Position numbers and translations under genes: made by a program. The notes under the pieces were generated by a model, which saw only the letters and a list, made by a program, of their open reading frames with translations, made no database searches and was not told where the DNA came from. A DNA stretch of 64,000 nt, taken from assembly GCA_013205245.1 (NCBI GenBank), contig JABMNH010000064.1, forward strand, positions 62,001-126,000, in the 5' to 3' direction. Position 1 is the stretch's first letter, and the number at the start of each line of letters is the position of its first letter. Shown piece after piece: positions 35,829 to 43,364 of this stretch. The DNA comes from Flavobacteriales bacterium (GTDB lineage: Bacteria > Bacteroidota > Bacteroidia > Flavobacteriales > Flavobacteriaceae).

Positions 35829-36911
35829 TTATTCCCGTTTCATAATAATTTCTTGGTGTTCAATTGACTCTTGATGTATCACTTTAAAGATATTACTTAT
35901 AAACTCTTCGCTCAATCCAGAACCTGTGCTTTTAGCCACCATTTTATCTATAATTTCACTCCACCGTTTGCTTTGCAAAACAGCCACATTCTTTTCTTTC
36001 TTAACCTCACCAATTTTATCGGCAACACGCATTCTCTCTGACAATAATTCAATTAATTGGTTGTCTAAAAAGTTGATTTGCGTTCTAAATTCAGTTAATT
36101 TATCAATGTAATTTATATCGCCAAACTCAGGTTTTCTGATGCGTAAATCTTTGGTTATTTGCACCAAAGTATCTGGTGTTATTTGTTGTGCGGCATCACT
36201 CCAAGCTTCGTCTGGTGTGCAATGTGTTTCTATCATAAGCCCATCAAAATTTAAATCGAGGGCTGTTTGCGATACTTCAAAAATTAAATCGCGGCGTCCA
36301 GCAATATGTGATGGATCGCAAATAATAGGCAAGTTTGGGTAATCGCGTTTTAAATCAATCGGAATTTGCCATTTTGGTTTGTTGCGGTATTTGTCTTTTT
36401 CGTAAGATGAAAATCCGCGGTGAATAACCCCTAATTTTGTAATGCCCGCTTTATAAAAACGTTCTACAGCACCCATCCATAAAGCATAATCTGGATTAAT
36501 CGGATTCTTAATCAACACTATTTTATCTGAGCCTTTAATGGCATCGGCTATTTCTTGAACCACAAACGGATTAACTGTTGTGCGCGCGCCAATCCATAAA
36601 ATATCAATACCAAATTCTAAAGCCAATTTGGCGTGTTCTGCATTACCAACTTCAACAGTGGTAAGCATACCTGTTTGTTCTTTTACTTTTTGAATCCACG
36701 GCAAAGCTTTAACACCGTGCCCTTCGAATCCTCCTGGACGTGTTCTTGGTTTCCAAATACCTGCTCTAAATACAGTGGCGTCGGTGTTTTTTAATTGGTG
36801 TGCTATTTTTAAAACCTGCTCTTCAGATTCTGCGCTGCAAGGACCCGCAATTACTAAAGGGTGGTCTAATGACATGGCTTCTAACCACGGTCTAAAATTT
36901 TCGTTTTTCAT
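35829..36911 (-). CDS. Bifunctional DAHP synthase / chorismate mutase
   Basis: A 360-residue fusion. Residues ~1-265 form a 3-deoxy-7-phosphoheptulonate synthase of the KDO8P-synthase-like class (VIAGPCSAES, FRAGIWKPRTRPGGFEGHG, IICDPSHIAGRRDL, GLMIETHCTPDEAWSDA); residues ~270-360 an AroQ chorismate mutase (FRTQINFLDNQLIELLSERMRVADKIGEVKKEKNVAVLQ). It catalyses both the first step of the shikimate pathway and the branch to prephenate, a fusion usual in Bacteroidota. In many such fusions the mutase domain serves as a prephenate sensor that inhibits the synthase. Fourth gene of the attenuator-controlled operon. Confidence 0.94.
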   Translation of the reverse strand: MKNENFRPWLEAMSLDHPLVIAGPCSAESEEQVLKIAHQLKNTDATVFRAGIWKPRTRPGGFEGHGVKALPWIQKVKEQTGMLTTVEVGNAEHAKLALEFGIDILWIGARTTVNPFVVQEIADAIKGSDKIVLIKNPINPDYALWMGAVERFYKAGITKLGVIHRGFSSYEKDKYRNKPKWQIPIDLKRDYPNLPIICDPSHIAGRRDLIFEVSQTALDLNFDGLMIETHCTPDEAWSDAAQQITPDTLVQITKDLRIRKPEFGDINYIDKLTEFRTQINFLDNQLIELLSERMRVADKIGEVKKEKNVAVLQSKRWSEIIDKMVAKSTGSGLSEEFISNIFKVIHQESIEHQEIIMKRE

Positions 36912-36918
36912 GATTTTT

Positions 36919-37764
36919 TTACTTAATTTCTGATAAAATATTTTTTAAATGATGCGTGCTTTTCATAGACTTATAAAGGTCTGCTTCGGCCTCTTGTTTC
37001 AATAATTCCTTAAACTGATTTAAATTTTTGATATATTCTTCTAATGATTTTAAAATATTGTCTTTGTTCTGTATAAATATGGGTGTCCATGTGCTGGGCG
37101 AACTTTTTGAAAGCCGTACCGTTGATGCAAAACCACTACCTGCCATGGTGAAAATAGATTTTTCGTCTTTCTCTATTTCTAAAACCGTTTTGCCCAACAT
37201 AAAAGAGCTGATATGCGATAAATGAGATACATAAGCAATATGTCTATCATGCGCTTTAGCTTCCATAAAAGTAGTTGTCATTTGCAACGCATCAAAAAGA
37301 TTTAAAGCTTTTTTAAGAAAAATATTTCCCGATTTATTTGACTCACAAATGATGTTCTTTTTATTGATAAATAATTGCTTAAATGCCGCTTCTGGACCAG
37401 AATATTCTGTACCTGCTATTGGGTGTGCTGCTACAAAATTAATTCGCTTGGGATGGTTTTTTACAGCTTTACAAATAGCCGATTTAACCGAGCCAACATC
37501 AAAAACCAAGGTTTTTGGATTGATTAAATCTAAGACTTTTAAAGTTAATTCTGGCGCAAAATTAACTGGCACAGCTACAATAACAACATCCGCATTAGCG
37601 ACATCTTGCAAAGTGCCTAAACGGTTAACAATGCCTAATTCTAAAGCTTTGTTGGCATTCGTTTCATTGTTGTCAACACCAATAAGCATTCTGTTCTCAT
37701 TTTTTAAAGCCAATGCCATAGACCCGCCAATTAATCCCAAACCAAATACAACAATCGTTTCCAT
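36919..37764 (-). CDS. tyrA: Prephenate dehydrogenase
   Basis: A 281-residue TyrA: NAD-binding GLGLIGGSMALAL at the N-terminus, VVIVAVPVNF, FVAAHPIAGTEYSGPEAA and the C-terminal helical domain with HIAYVSHLSHISSFML. It converts prephenate to 4-hydroxyphenylpyruvate on the tyrosine branch. The start lies 1 bp from the aminotransferase stop. Confidence 0.94.
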   Translation of the reverse strand: METIVVFGLGLIGGSMALALKNENRMLIGVDNNETNANKALELGIVNRLGTLQDVANADVVIVAVPVNFAPELTLKVLDLINPKTLVFDVGSVKSAICKAVKNHPKRINFVAAHPIAGTEYSGPEAAFKQLFINKKNIICESNKSGNIFLKKALNLFDALQMTTTFMEAKAHDRHIAYVSHLSHISSFMLGKTVLEIEKDEKSIFTMAGSGFASTVRLSKSSPSTWTPIFIQNKDNILKSLEEYIKNLNQFKELLKQEAEADLYKSMKSTHHLKNILSEIK

Positions 37765-37765
37765 A

Positions 37766-38911
37766 TTATACGAGTCTTTTTAATGCTGTTTTTAAAAGTG
37801 TTTCTGATTCGCAAAGCGAAATGCGAATGTAATTTTTACCCTGACTTCCAAAAATGAATCCTGGGGTCACAAAAATGTTTTTTTCGGCCAATAAATAATC
37901 GGTTAAAGTTTCTGCATCTTTGTCTGAGGGTACTTTTCCCCACACAAATAAACCCACACTGTCTTTATCGTACGTACATTGTAAAGTATCCATAATTTGC
38001 CACACAATTTTACGGCGTTCTTGGTAAATTTTATTGAGATCTGTAAACCAACTATCAGCCGATTTTAAAGCTTCGATAGCACTTTTTTGGATGGCATAAT
38101 ACATGCCAGAATCCATATTACTTTTAACCTGTAAAACCGCATCAATATATTTTTTATGACCTAAAACCATACCCACTCGCCAGCCCGGCATGTTAAAGGT
38201 TTTGCTAAGAGAATTTAATTCAAGAGCGACCTCTTTTGCCTCGGGAAGACTTAATATACTTGTAGGATTATCGTTTAAAATAAAACTGTACGGATTGTCA
38301 TTCACCAACAATATTTTATGTTTTTTAGCGAATTTTATCAACTTGCTAAAGAGCGTTTTTGAAGCTTGAGCACCCGTTGGCATGTGTGGATAATTAAGCC
38401 ACATCAATTTAACGCCAGATAAATCTTGTTTTTCTAAAGCCTCTAAATCGGGTTGCCAATTATTGGCATCAGACAAGTTGTAAAAAACAGGTTCGGCATG
38501 TAATAACTTGGTTACCGATGTGTAAGTAGGATAGCCCGGATTTGGGATTAAAACCTTATCGCCTGCATTTAAAAATGCCAATGAAATATGCATAACGCCT
38601 TCTTTAGAACCCATCAACGGTAGGACTTCATTTTCTGGATTTAAAGAAACATCAAAACTGGTTTTATAAAAATCGGCCATAGCCTGACGCAACTCTAGCA
38701 GACCTTGGTAACTTTGATATTTATTAGCTTTAACCTCTAATGCGGCATTGTTAAGCGCATCGATTACATTAAGAGGCGGTGCTAAATCTGGGCTTCCGAT
38801 AGCTATATTTAGGATTGATTTGCCCTGCTTTTCTAAAGCACTAATCTCTCGCAATTTCTTAGAGAAATAGTATTCCTTAACGTCAGAAAGTCTGTTTGAT
38901 GGTGAAATCAT
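37766..38911 (-). CDS. Class I aminotransferase of the aromatic operon
   Basis: A 381-residue PLP aminotransferase (fold type I): NIAIGSPDLAPPLNVIDAL at the N-terminus, NPGYPTYTSV, NDNPYSFIL, and the PLP lysine in NSLSKTFNMPGWRVGMVLG. Lying between pheA and tyrA, it most likely makes phenylalanine and/or tyrosine from their keto acids; substrate range is inferred from position. Confidence 0.92.
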   Translation of the reverse strand: MISPSNRLSDVKEYYFSKKLREISALEKQGKSILNIAIGSPDLAPPLNVIDALNNAALEVKANKYQSYQGLLELRQAMADFYKTSFDVSLNPENEVLPLMGSKEGVMHISLAFLNAGDKVLIPNPGYPTYTSVTKLLHAEPVFYNLSDANNWQPDLEALEKQDLSGVKLMWLNYPHMPTGAQASKTLFSKLIKFAKKHKILLVNDNPYSFILNDNPTSILSLPEAKEVALELNSLSKTFNMPGWRVGMVLGHKKYIDAVLQVKSNMDSGMYYAIQKSAIEALKSADSWFTDLNKIYQERRKIVWQIMDTLQCTYDKDSVGLFVWGKVPSDKDAETLTDYLLAEKNIFVTPGFIFGSQGKNYIRISLCESETLLKTALKRLV

Positions 38912-38915
38912 AAGC

Positions 38916-39746
38916 CTAATTATTTTGTTGGTATTCGCCTAAAATTTTTAAGTGACTCACATGAGCCTCTAATTCTATTAAGGCCAGTTTATATTGTTCG
39001 TACGAATCAAATACAACATCCACAAAAAATGCATATTCAAAAGGCGTTTCTATAATGGGCATCGATTGTATTTTAGATAAATTGACTTTACGGTCTGCAA
39101 ATATTTTTAAGGCGCTACTCAAACTTCCCACTTGGTGCTTTGTGATAAATTTTAAAGATGCTTTGTTTATATGTGCCACTTCGTATTTTGGATTCACATC
39201 GTTTTGTAAAACAAAGAAACGTGTGGCATTATTTTTTATGGTTTGAATACTCTGTTCTAAAACAGTTAACTCATAAATATCGGCAGACACAAGGCTCGCC
39301 ACAGCGCCAACACCTTTTAAGTTCTCATTCTTAATTCGTTTTGCAGCCTGAGCAGTATCTGTATATTCTACAAGTTCTATATGAGGATACTTTTTAAAAT
39401 ATTCGCGGGTTTGCAACAGCGCCATTGGATGCGAATACACCATTTTTAAATCGGCTATTTGTTGGTTTGGCAACGCCATTAAATTTTGTTGGATGTTGAT
39501 AAAAACCTCACCTACTATTTTTAACCGGTTGTTATCTATAATGGCATAATTCGGAATTATAGATCCTGCAATTGAATTTTCTATAGCCATTACAGCAAAA
39601 TGCGCTGTATTTGTATGTAAACATTCTGGAATGTCGTGAAAGTTCACACAGCTAACCAAGGCGAACTCTTCATTAAAAAACCGACTTGTGGCTTCGTGAT
39701 GAAACGATCCTAAAATTCCCTGAATTGCTACTTTTTTTATTTCCAT
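38916..39746 (-). CDS. pheA: Prephenate dehydratase
   Basis: A 276-residue stand-alone prephenate dehydratase: catalytic domain to ~185 (AIQGILGSFHHEAT, FAVMAIENSIAGSI, and the catalytic TRF in NNATRFFVL) and an ACT regulatory domain after it (SLSSALKIFADRKVNLSKIQSMPI), including the phenylalanine-binding ‘ESRP-like’ segment. It leads to phenylpyruvate. First structural gene of the operon; the attenuator terminator ends only 15 bp before its ATG. Confidence 0.94.
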   Translation of the reverse strand: MEIKKVAIQGILGSFHHEATSRFFNEEFALVSCVNFHDIPECLHTNTAHFAVMAIENSIAGSIIPNYAIIDNNRLKIVGEVFINIQQNLMALPNQQIADLKMVYSHPMALLQTREYFKKYPHIELVEYTDTAQAAKRIKNENLKGVGAVASLVSADIYELTVLEQSIQTIKNNATRFFVLQNDVNPKYEVAHINKASLKFITKHQVGSLSSALKIFADRKVNLSKIQSMPIIETPFEYAFFVDVVFDSYEQYKLALIELEAHVSHLKILGEYQQNN

Positions 39747-39760
39747 TTCTAAACCATAAA

Positions 39761-39827
39761 AAAAGCCCCGTTAAACGAGGCTTTAGATTATTTATATAAT
39801 TTCATACAATTACATTAACAAAGCCTC
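39761..39827 (-). promoter_or_regulatory. Transcription attenuator: antiterminator and terminator of the pheA operon
   Basis: Three segments on the minus strand can pair in two exclusive ways. Segment 2, GAGGCTTT (39820-39827), is complementary over 8 bp to segment 3, AAAGCCTC (39777-39784). Segment 3 extended, AAAGCCTCG (39776-39784), also pairs with segment 4, CGGGGCTTT (39762-39770), with one G-U pair and a 5-nt loop, followed by a T run: an intrinsic terminator. Segment 2 overlaps codons 22-24 of the leader peptide, so a ribosome that finishes the leader hides it and favours termination, while one stalled on the aromatic codons leaves it free. Confidence 0.88.
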
Positions 39828-39890
39828 TCTTTTTATCATAAAATAAAAATAGAACCAATAATTAGTAAATGTAGAATAATTGTTATTCAT
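39810..39890 (-). CDS. Aromatic-rich leader peptide of the pheA operon
   Basis: A 26-codon ORF with ATG at 39890 and TAA at 39810-39812, too short for standard gene calls. Codons 5-17 read YSTFTNYWFYFYF; of the first 17 residues four are Tyr, four Phe and one Trp, with seven aromatic codons in a row at positions 11-17. It ends KREALLM. A ribosome held at codon 17 would cover about to 39828 and leave the antiterminator segment 39820-39827 exposed; a ribosome at the stop codon would cover it. It is therefore a sensor of charged tRNA-Phe and tRNA-Tyr (perhaps also tRNA-Trp), by the classical attenuation mechanism. Start is 20 bp downstream of the -7 box. Confidence 0.9.
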   Translation of the reverse strand: MNNNYSTFTNYWFYFYFMIKREALLM

Positions 39891-39909
39891 TGTTTTTTGT
39901 AATAAGTGG

Positions 39910-39939
39910 CAAATCTATAAATTAAAATATTAAAAGCAA
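39910..39939 (-). promoter_or_regulatory. Promoter of the leader peptide and pheA operon
   Basis: On the minus strand TTG (39937-39939) and TAGATTTG (39910-39917) are 19 bp apart, matching the Bacteroidota -33/-7 consensus. It places the transcript start just ahead of the leader ATG. Confidence 0.7.
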
Positions 39940-39968
39940 TTTTTTAAAGAGAATTTTTCAATAAATTT

Positions 39969-40844
39969 CTAAATATTGTCAATTATTCGCAATAATTCTG
40001 TCTTTATAAGGTCATCATTCTTAAAAACAATAAAATGTGAGCCACCTTTAATAGTTATCAAATCTAACATGTTGGCAGGCATTTGGTTTTTTATAAATGT
40101 TGCATTGGCATAAGGCACAATTTTATCTTTATCGCCATGATAATAAGTTACAGGGCGTTGTATTGTCTGCCAATCGGGTAACATGAGTCTTAATTCTTCG
40201 GCGTGACTTAGTTTTTCGTCTTCGGCCACTCTAAAAACTTTGGGAACCATCCAACGTGTAAGGCCCCACTTGGCAATTTTTCCAATTGCAAAATATTTTT
40301 CATCGGCGGGCGAAATAGCTGGCGCTATTAATACAACGTGTTTTATAATCTCTGGATGTAAGGCCACTAATTTAGCCGCAATAGTTCCGCCATAAGACCA
40401 CCCTATAACAACAGCATCTTTTACTTGATTTTCTTTAAGGATGCTAAAAGTACTCTCAGCTTGTTCGGTGAGCGAAGTTTCGGCTTTACCATAGTTAGAA
40501 TAACCATAACCCAATCGGTCAATAGAAATTAAATTGGCCTTTGTGTCTAGGATTGAATCTTTTAAATATCTGTAAAAATCGGATGAAGATCCTGGAGCGC
40601 CATGTAAAAAAAGGAGCGTTGGCAAATTGTTATCAAAGGGTTTTGATGCGATATAACGCATGGATTTTCCTTTGTAATTGGTGTGATATATTTTAGGTGT
40701 TCTGGTGTCTTTTTCAAAAGATTTAATAACATCTTTATCACTCATCCGTAAAGAAATACACGCATTTGCAAAAACTAAAAGCGCCACTAAAGACAGCGGA
40801 ATGATGCCTCTTTTCTTTTTAAAAAGACGACTGTATTTTTTCAT
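39969..40844 (-). CDS. Alpha/beta hydrolase, membrane-anchored
   Basis: A 291-residue alpha/beta-hydrolase with an N-terminal hydrophobic segment (IIPLSLVALLVFANACI) that may be a membrane anchor or lipoprotein signal. LLFLHGAPGSSSDFY holds the oxyanion region, GWSYGGT the nucleophile Ser, and GSHFIVF the catalytic His near the end. Probably an esterase, epoxide hydrolase or similar; substrate unknown. Located just upstream of the attenuator region on the same strand, 52 bp before the pheA promoter. Confidence 0.83.
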   Translation of the reverse strand: MKKYSRLFKKKRGIIPLSLVALLVFANACISLRMSDKDVIKSFEKDTRTPKIYHTNYKGKSMRYIASKPFDNNLPTLLFLHGAPGSSSDFYRYLKDSILDTKANLISIDRLGYGYSNYGKAETSLTEQAESTFSILKENQVKDAVVIGWSYGGTIAAKLVALHPEIIKHVVLIAPAISPADEKYFAIGKIAKWGLTRWMVPKVFRVAEDEKLSHAEELRLMLPDWQTIQRPVTYYHGDKDKIVPYANATFIKNQMPANMLDLITIKGGSHFIVFKNDDLIKTELLRIIDNI

Positions 40845-40941
40845 TAAATTGATTTTTTTAACAACTGTTTAAATCGGATATCACCCAAAAATAGGTAATT
40901 TAGCATAAAGATTTGTTTCTTTGTCGCACAACACAAAATTC

Positions 40942-41835
40942 ATGACACTTACAGTAACCAATATTTCTAAAACTTACGGAACGCAAGAGGTCTTAAACAA
41001 GATTAATTTCTCTGTAAAACAAGGTGAAATCGTTGGGGTTTTAGGACCTAATGGTGCTGGGAAATCGACACTTTTTAAGATTTTAACATCATATTTAAAA
41101 CCAACTTCTGGCTCTGCCAAAATAGCCGGTATTGATATAAGTGAAAACCCTTTAGCTGTAAAGAAAAATATTGGGTATTTGCCCGAAAACAATCCGCTTT
41201 ATCTCACCATGTATGTTAAAGAATATTTGGAATTTTTGGCGGATTTACATAAAATTTCCAAACAAAATATAGCAACTGTTATTGCACAAGTTGGCTTAGC
41301 TGATGAAGCGCATAAAAAAATATCTGAACTTTCAAAAGGTTACAAACAACGTGTGGGCTTGGCGTCGGCTTTATTGCACGATCCAAGTGTTTTGTTGTTA
41401 GATGAACCTACTACAGGCTTAGATCCCAATCAGTTAATAGAAATTCGGAATCTTATAAAAGAGATTGGCAAAACAAAAACAATCTTATTTTCATCGCATA
41501 TTTTACAAGAAGTTGAAGCTATTTGTCAACGCGTGCTGTTAATTAATAAAGGCGCATTGGTAGCCGATATTAATTTGAGTGAATTAAAAGCGGCTTCAGA
41601 GCAGCAACTAGAAGTCACTTTTGACAAACCCATTTCAGCAGCCGTTTTAAACACACATTTACATCTTAAAAACGCTACTTCAATAAATGAAAATTCGTGG
41701 CTTTTAACTTTTGAAAATGAAACCGACACCGGCAATGTTTTATTTGATTTTTCTAAAAAACAAGGTTATAAAATCCTCCAAATGGCCCAAAAAACTGACA
41801 CTTTAGAAAGTCTTTTTAAGCGGCTTACTTCTTAG
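40942..41835 (+). CDS. gldA: Gliding motility ABC transporter ATPase
   Basis: A 297-residue ABC ATPase from ATG at 40942: Walker A GPNGAGKST (35-43), signature ELSKGYKQRVGLASAL, Walker B VLLLDEPTTGLDP and a C-terminal extension of ~75 residues. Length and the start MTLTVTNISKTYGTQ match GldA, the ATPase that with GldF and GldG supports gliding in Flavobacteria; gldF and gldG are not adjacent here. A TTG at 40921 would add seven residues but is part of a -7-like TTTCTTTG. Its end overlaps the convergent DUF4136 gene by 11 bp. Confidence 0.9.
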   Translation: MTLTVTNISKTYGTQEVLNKINFSVKQGEIVGVLGPNGAGKSTLFKILTSYLKPTSGSAKIAGIDISENPLAVKKNIGYLPENNPLYLTMYVKEYLEFLADLHKISKQNIATVIAQVGLADEAHKKISELSKGYKQRVGLASALLHDPSVLLLDEPTTGLDPNQLIEIRNLIKEIGKTKTILFSSHILQEVEAICQRVLLINKGALVADINLSELKAASEQQLEVTFDKPISAAVLNTHLHLKNATSINENSWLLTFENETDTGNVLFDFSKKQGYKILQMAQKTDTLESLFKRLTS

Positions 41836-42367
41836 TATTATGTGGTGGATAGCCTTTTAATATTTCTGTAAATAAATCAAAATACATTTTCTCTTTTTCT
41901 ATTGGCGCCAATGAATTTCGATACGTATTGCTGGCATGGCTTTGCCAAATGAGCTTGCGAGATGTGGCATCTCTAAAATCTATTGTGATTGTTTGGGTAG
42001 TTGCATGTCGTTTGATGGGAATAGCGCCACCTATATTAAACCCCACATGACGCGATTGTTGTCCAAGACCAACACCTATCTGAGAATTGCTCTGCGCTTC
42101 TTTTTCTTGACGTAAAATATTAATAATAAGTGTGGCTTTTTTAGCCGATACAATACCTTTATCGCTTAAAGCATTGGCAAAAGCATTTACAAAACGGACA
42201 CTGTCTAAAGGTTTTAAATATAAGGCTGTGTTTTGCGATAATATAAAAGTTTTATAAAGGCTAAAATCGATGGCATCGTCATAATCGTAAGTTATTTTAG
42301 ATGTGGCGCAAGCGTTAAAAAGTAGATTTACGAATATAACGAAAAAGAGGATTTTGATAGTTTTCAT
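41825..42367 (-). CDS. DUF4136 lipoprotein
   Basis: A 180-residue lipoprotein from ATG at 42367 (signal IKILFFVIFVNLLFNAC, lipid Cys20). The mature part matches DUF4136: DYDDAIDFSLYKTFILSQN, IDFRDATSRKLIWQSHASN and a C-terminal EILKGYPP. Function unknown; likely attached to the outer membrane. The longer TTG-initiated reading from 42421 adds 18 residues ahead of a good signal peptide and is rejected. Confidence 0.85.
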   Translation of the reverse strand: MKTIKILFFVIFVNLLFNACATSKITYDYDDAIDFSLYKTFILSQNTALYLKPLDSVRFVNAFANALSDKGIVSAKKATLIINILRQEKEAQSNSQIGVGLGQQSRHVGFNIGGAIPIKRHATTQTITIDFRDATSRKLIWQSHASNTYRNSLAPIEKEKMYFDLFTEILKGYPPHNTKK

Positions 42368-42455
42368 AAACACCAATTTAAATGTTAAAGTTAGAATTTT
42401 TATCTTGAATTTAGGTCGCAAATTTTATACCACTTCTTACAATGAAAGTAAATAC

Positions 42456-42463
42456 TATCTTTG
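42456..42463 (+). promoter_or_regulatory. -7 box of kdsA
   Basis: TATCTTTG, exact TAnnTTTG, 15 bp upstream of the kdsA ATG. Confidence 0.55.
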
Positions 42464-42478
42464 TAAAAAAATTAAACA

Positions 42479-43297
42479 ATGCAGCTCTCATTAATTCCAA
42501 AAATAAAACACACCAACGCAAATAATTTCTTTTTATTGGCTGGTCCTTGCGCTATTGAAGGCGAAGCTATGGCTTTAGAAATAGCCGAAAAAATTGTTGA
42601 AATTACAAACCGCTTAGAAATCCCTTTTATTTTTAAAGGCAGTTTTAAAAAAGCAAACCGTTCTAGGATTGATAGTTTTTCTGGAATTGGCGATGAAAAA
42701 GCTTTAAAAATTCTCAGAAAAGTATCAGACACTTTTGATGTACCTACCGTAACCGATATTCACGATGTCTCTGATGCTATTAAAGCCGCCCAATATGTAG
42801 ATGTGTTGCAAATTCCCGCTTTTTTGGTACGTCAAACCGATTTGGTAGTAGCTGCTGCAAAAACAGGAAAGCTTGTCAATCTTAAAAAAGGACAATTTAT
42901 GAGTCCCGAAAGCATGAAGCACGCCGTTCAAAAAGTGATTGATAGCGGCAACACCCAAGTCATGATTACTGACAGAGGAACAATGTTTGGCTATCAAGAT
43001 ATGATTGTAGATTTTAGAGGTATTCCTGTAATGCAACAATACGCACCAACCATTTTAGATATTACACATTCATTACAACAACCCAATCAGAGTAGTGGCG
43101 TTACGGGTGGCAAACCAGAACTTATTGAAACCATTGCCAAAGCTGGTATTGCTGTTGGTGTTGATGGCTTGTTTTTAGAAACCCATTTTGACCCTAGTAT
43201 TGCCAAATCTGATGGCGCTAATATGTTAAAACTAGATTATCTTGAAGATTTACTAACAAAATTAGTAGCTATAAGAAAAACGGTTAATAATTTTTAA
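42479..43297 (+). CDS. kdsA: 3-deoxy-8-phosphooctulonate synthase
   Basis: A 272-residue KDO-8-phosphate synthase that condenses PEP with arabinose-5-phosphate for lipopolysaccharide. LLAGPCAIEGE, FKGSFKKANRSRIDSFSG, TDIHDV, IPAFLVRQTDLV and GLFLETHFDPSIAKSDGANML are family signatures. It is homologous to the DAHP synthase at 35829-36911 but clearly the KDO type. Confidence 0.95.
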   Translation: MQLSLIPKIKHTNANNFFLLAGPCAIEGEAMALEIAEKIVEITNRLEIPFIFKGSFKKANRSRIDSFSGIGDEKALKILRKVSDTFDVPTVTDIHDVSDAIKAAQYVDVLQIPAFLVRQTDLVVAAAKTGKLVNLKKGQFMSPESMKHAVQKVIDSGNTQVMITDRGTMFGYQDMIVDFRGIPVMQQYAPTILDITHSLQQPNQSSGVTGGKPELIETIAKAGIAVGVDGLFLETHFDPSIAKSDGANMLKLDYLEDLLTKLVAIRKTVNNF

Positions 43298-43364
43298 ATT
43301 ACCAACCGCTTTTAATTGTGTTTTTTAAACACTTTCAATATATCAAGGGGGTGTTAATTAAAAT

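Noticed and set aside
37349-37783. A 144-codon plus-strand ORF within tyrA
   Set aside because: It is a shadow of tyrA in another frame, with low-complexity hydrophobic content and no motif.
40921-40941. Seven extra N-terminal residues for gldA from a TTG start
   Set aside because: The TTG is part of a -7-like TTTCTTTG, and GldA homologues begin at the ATG at 40942.
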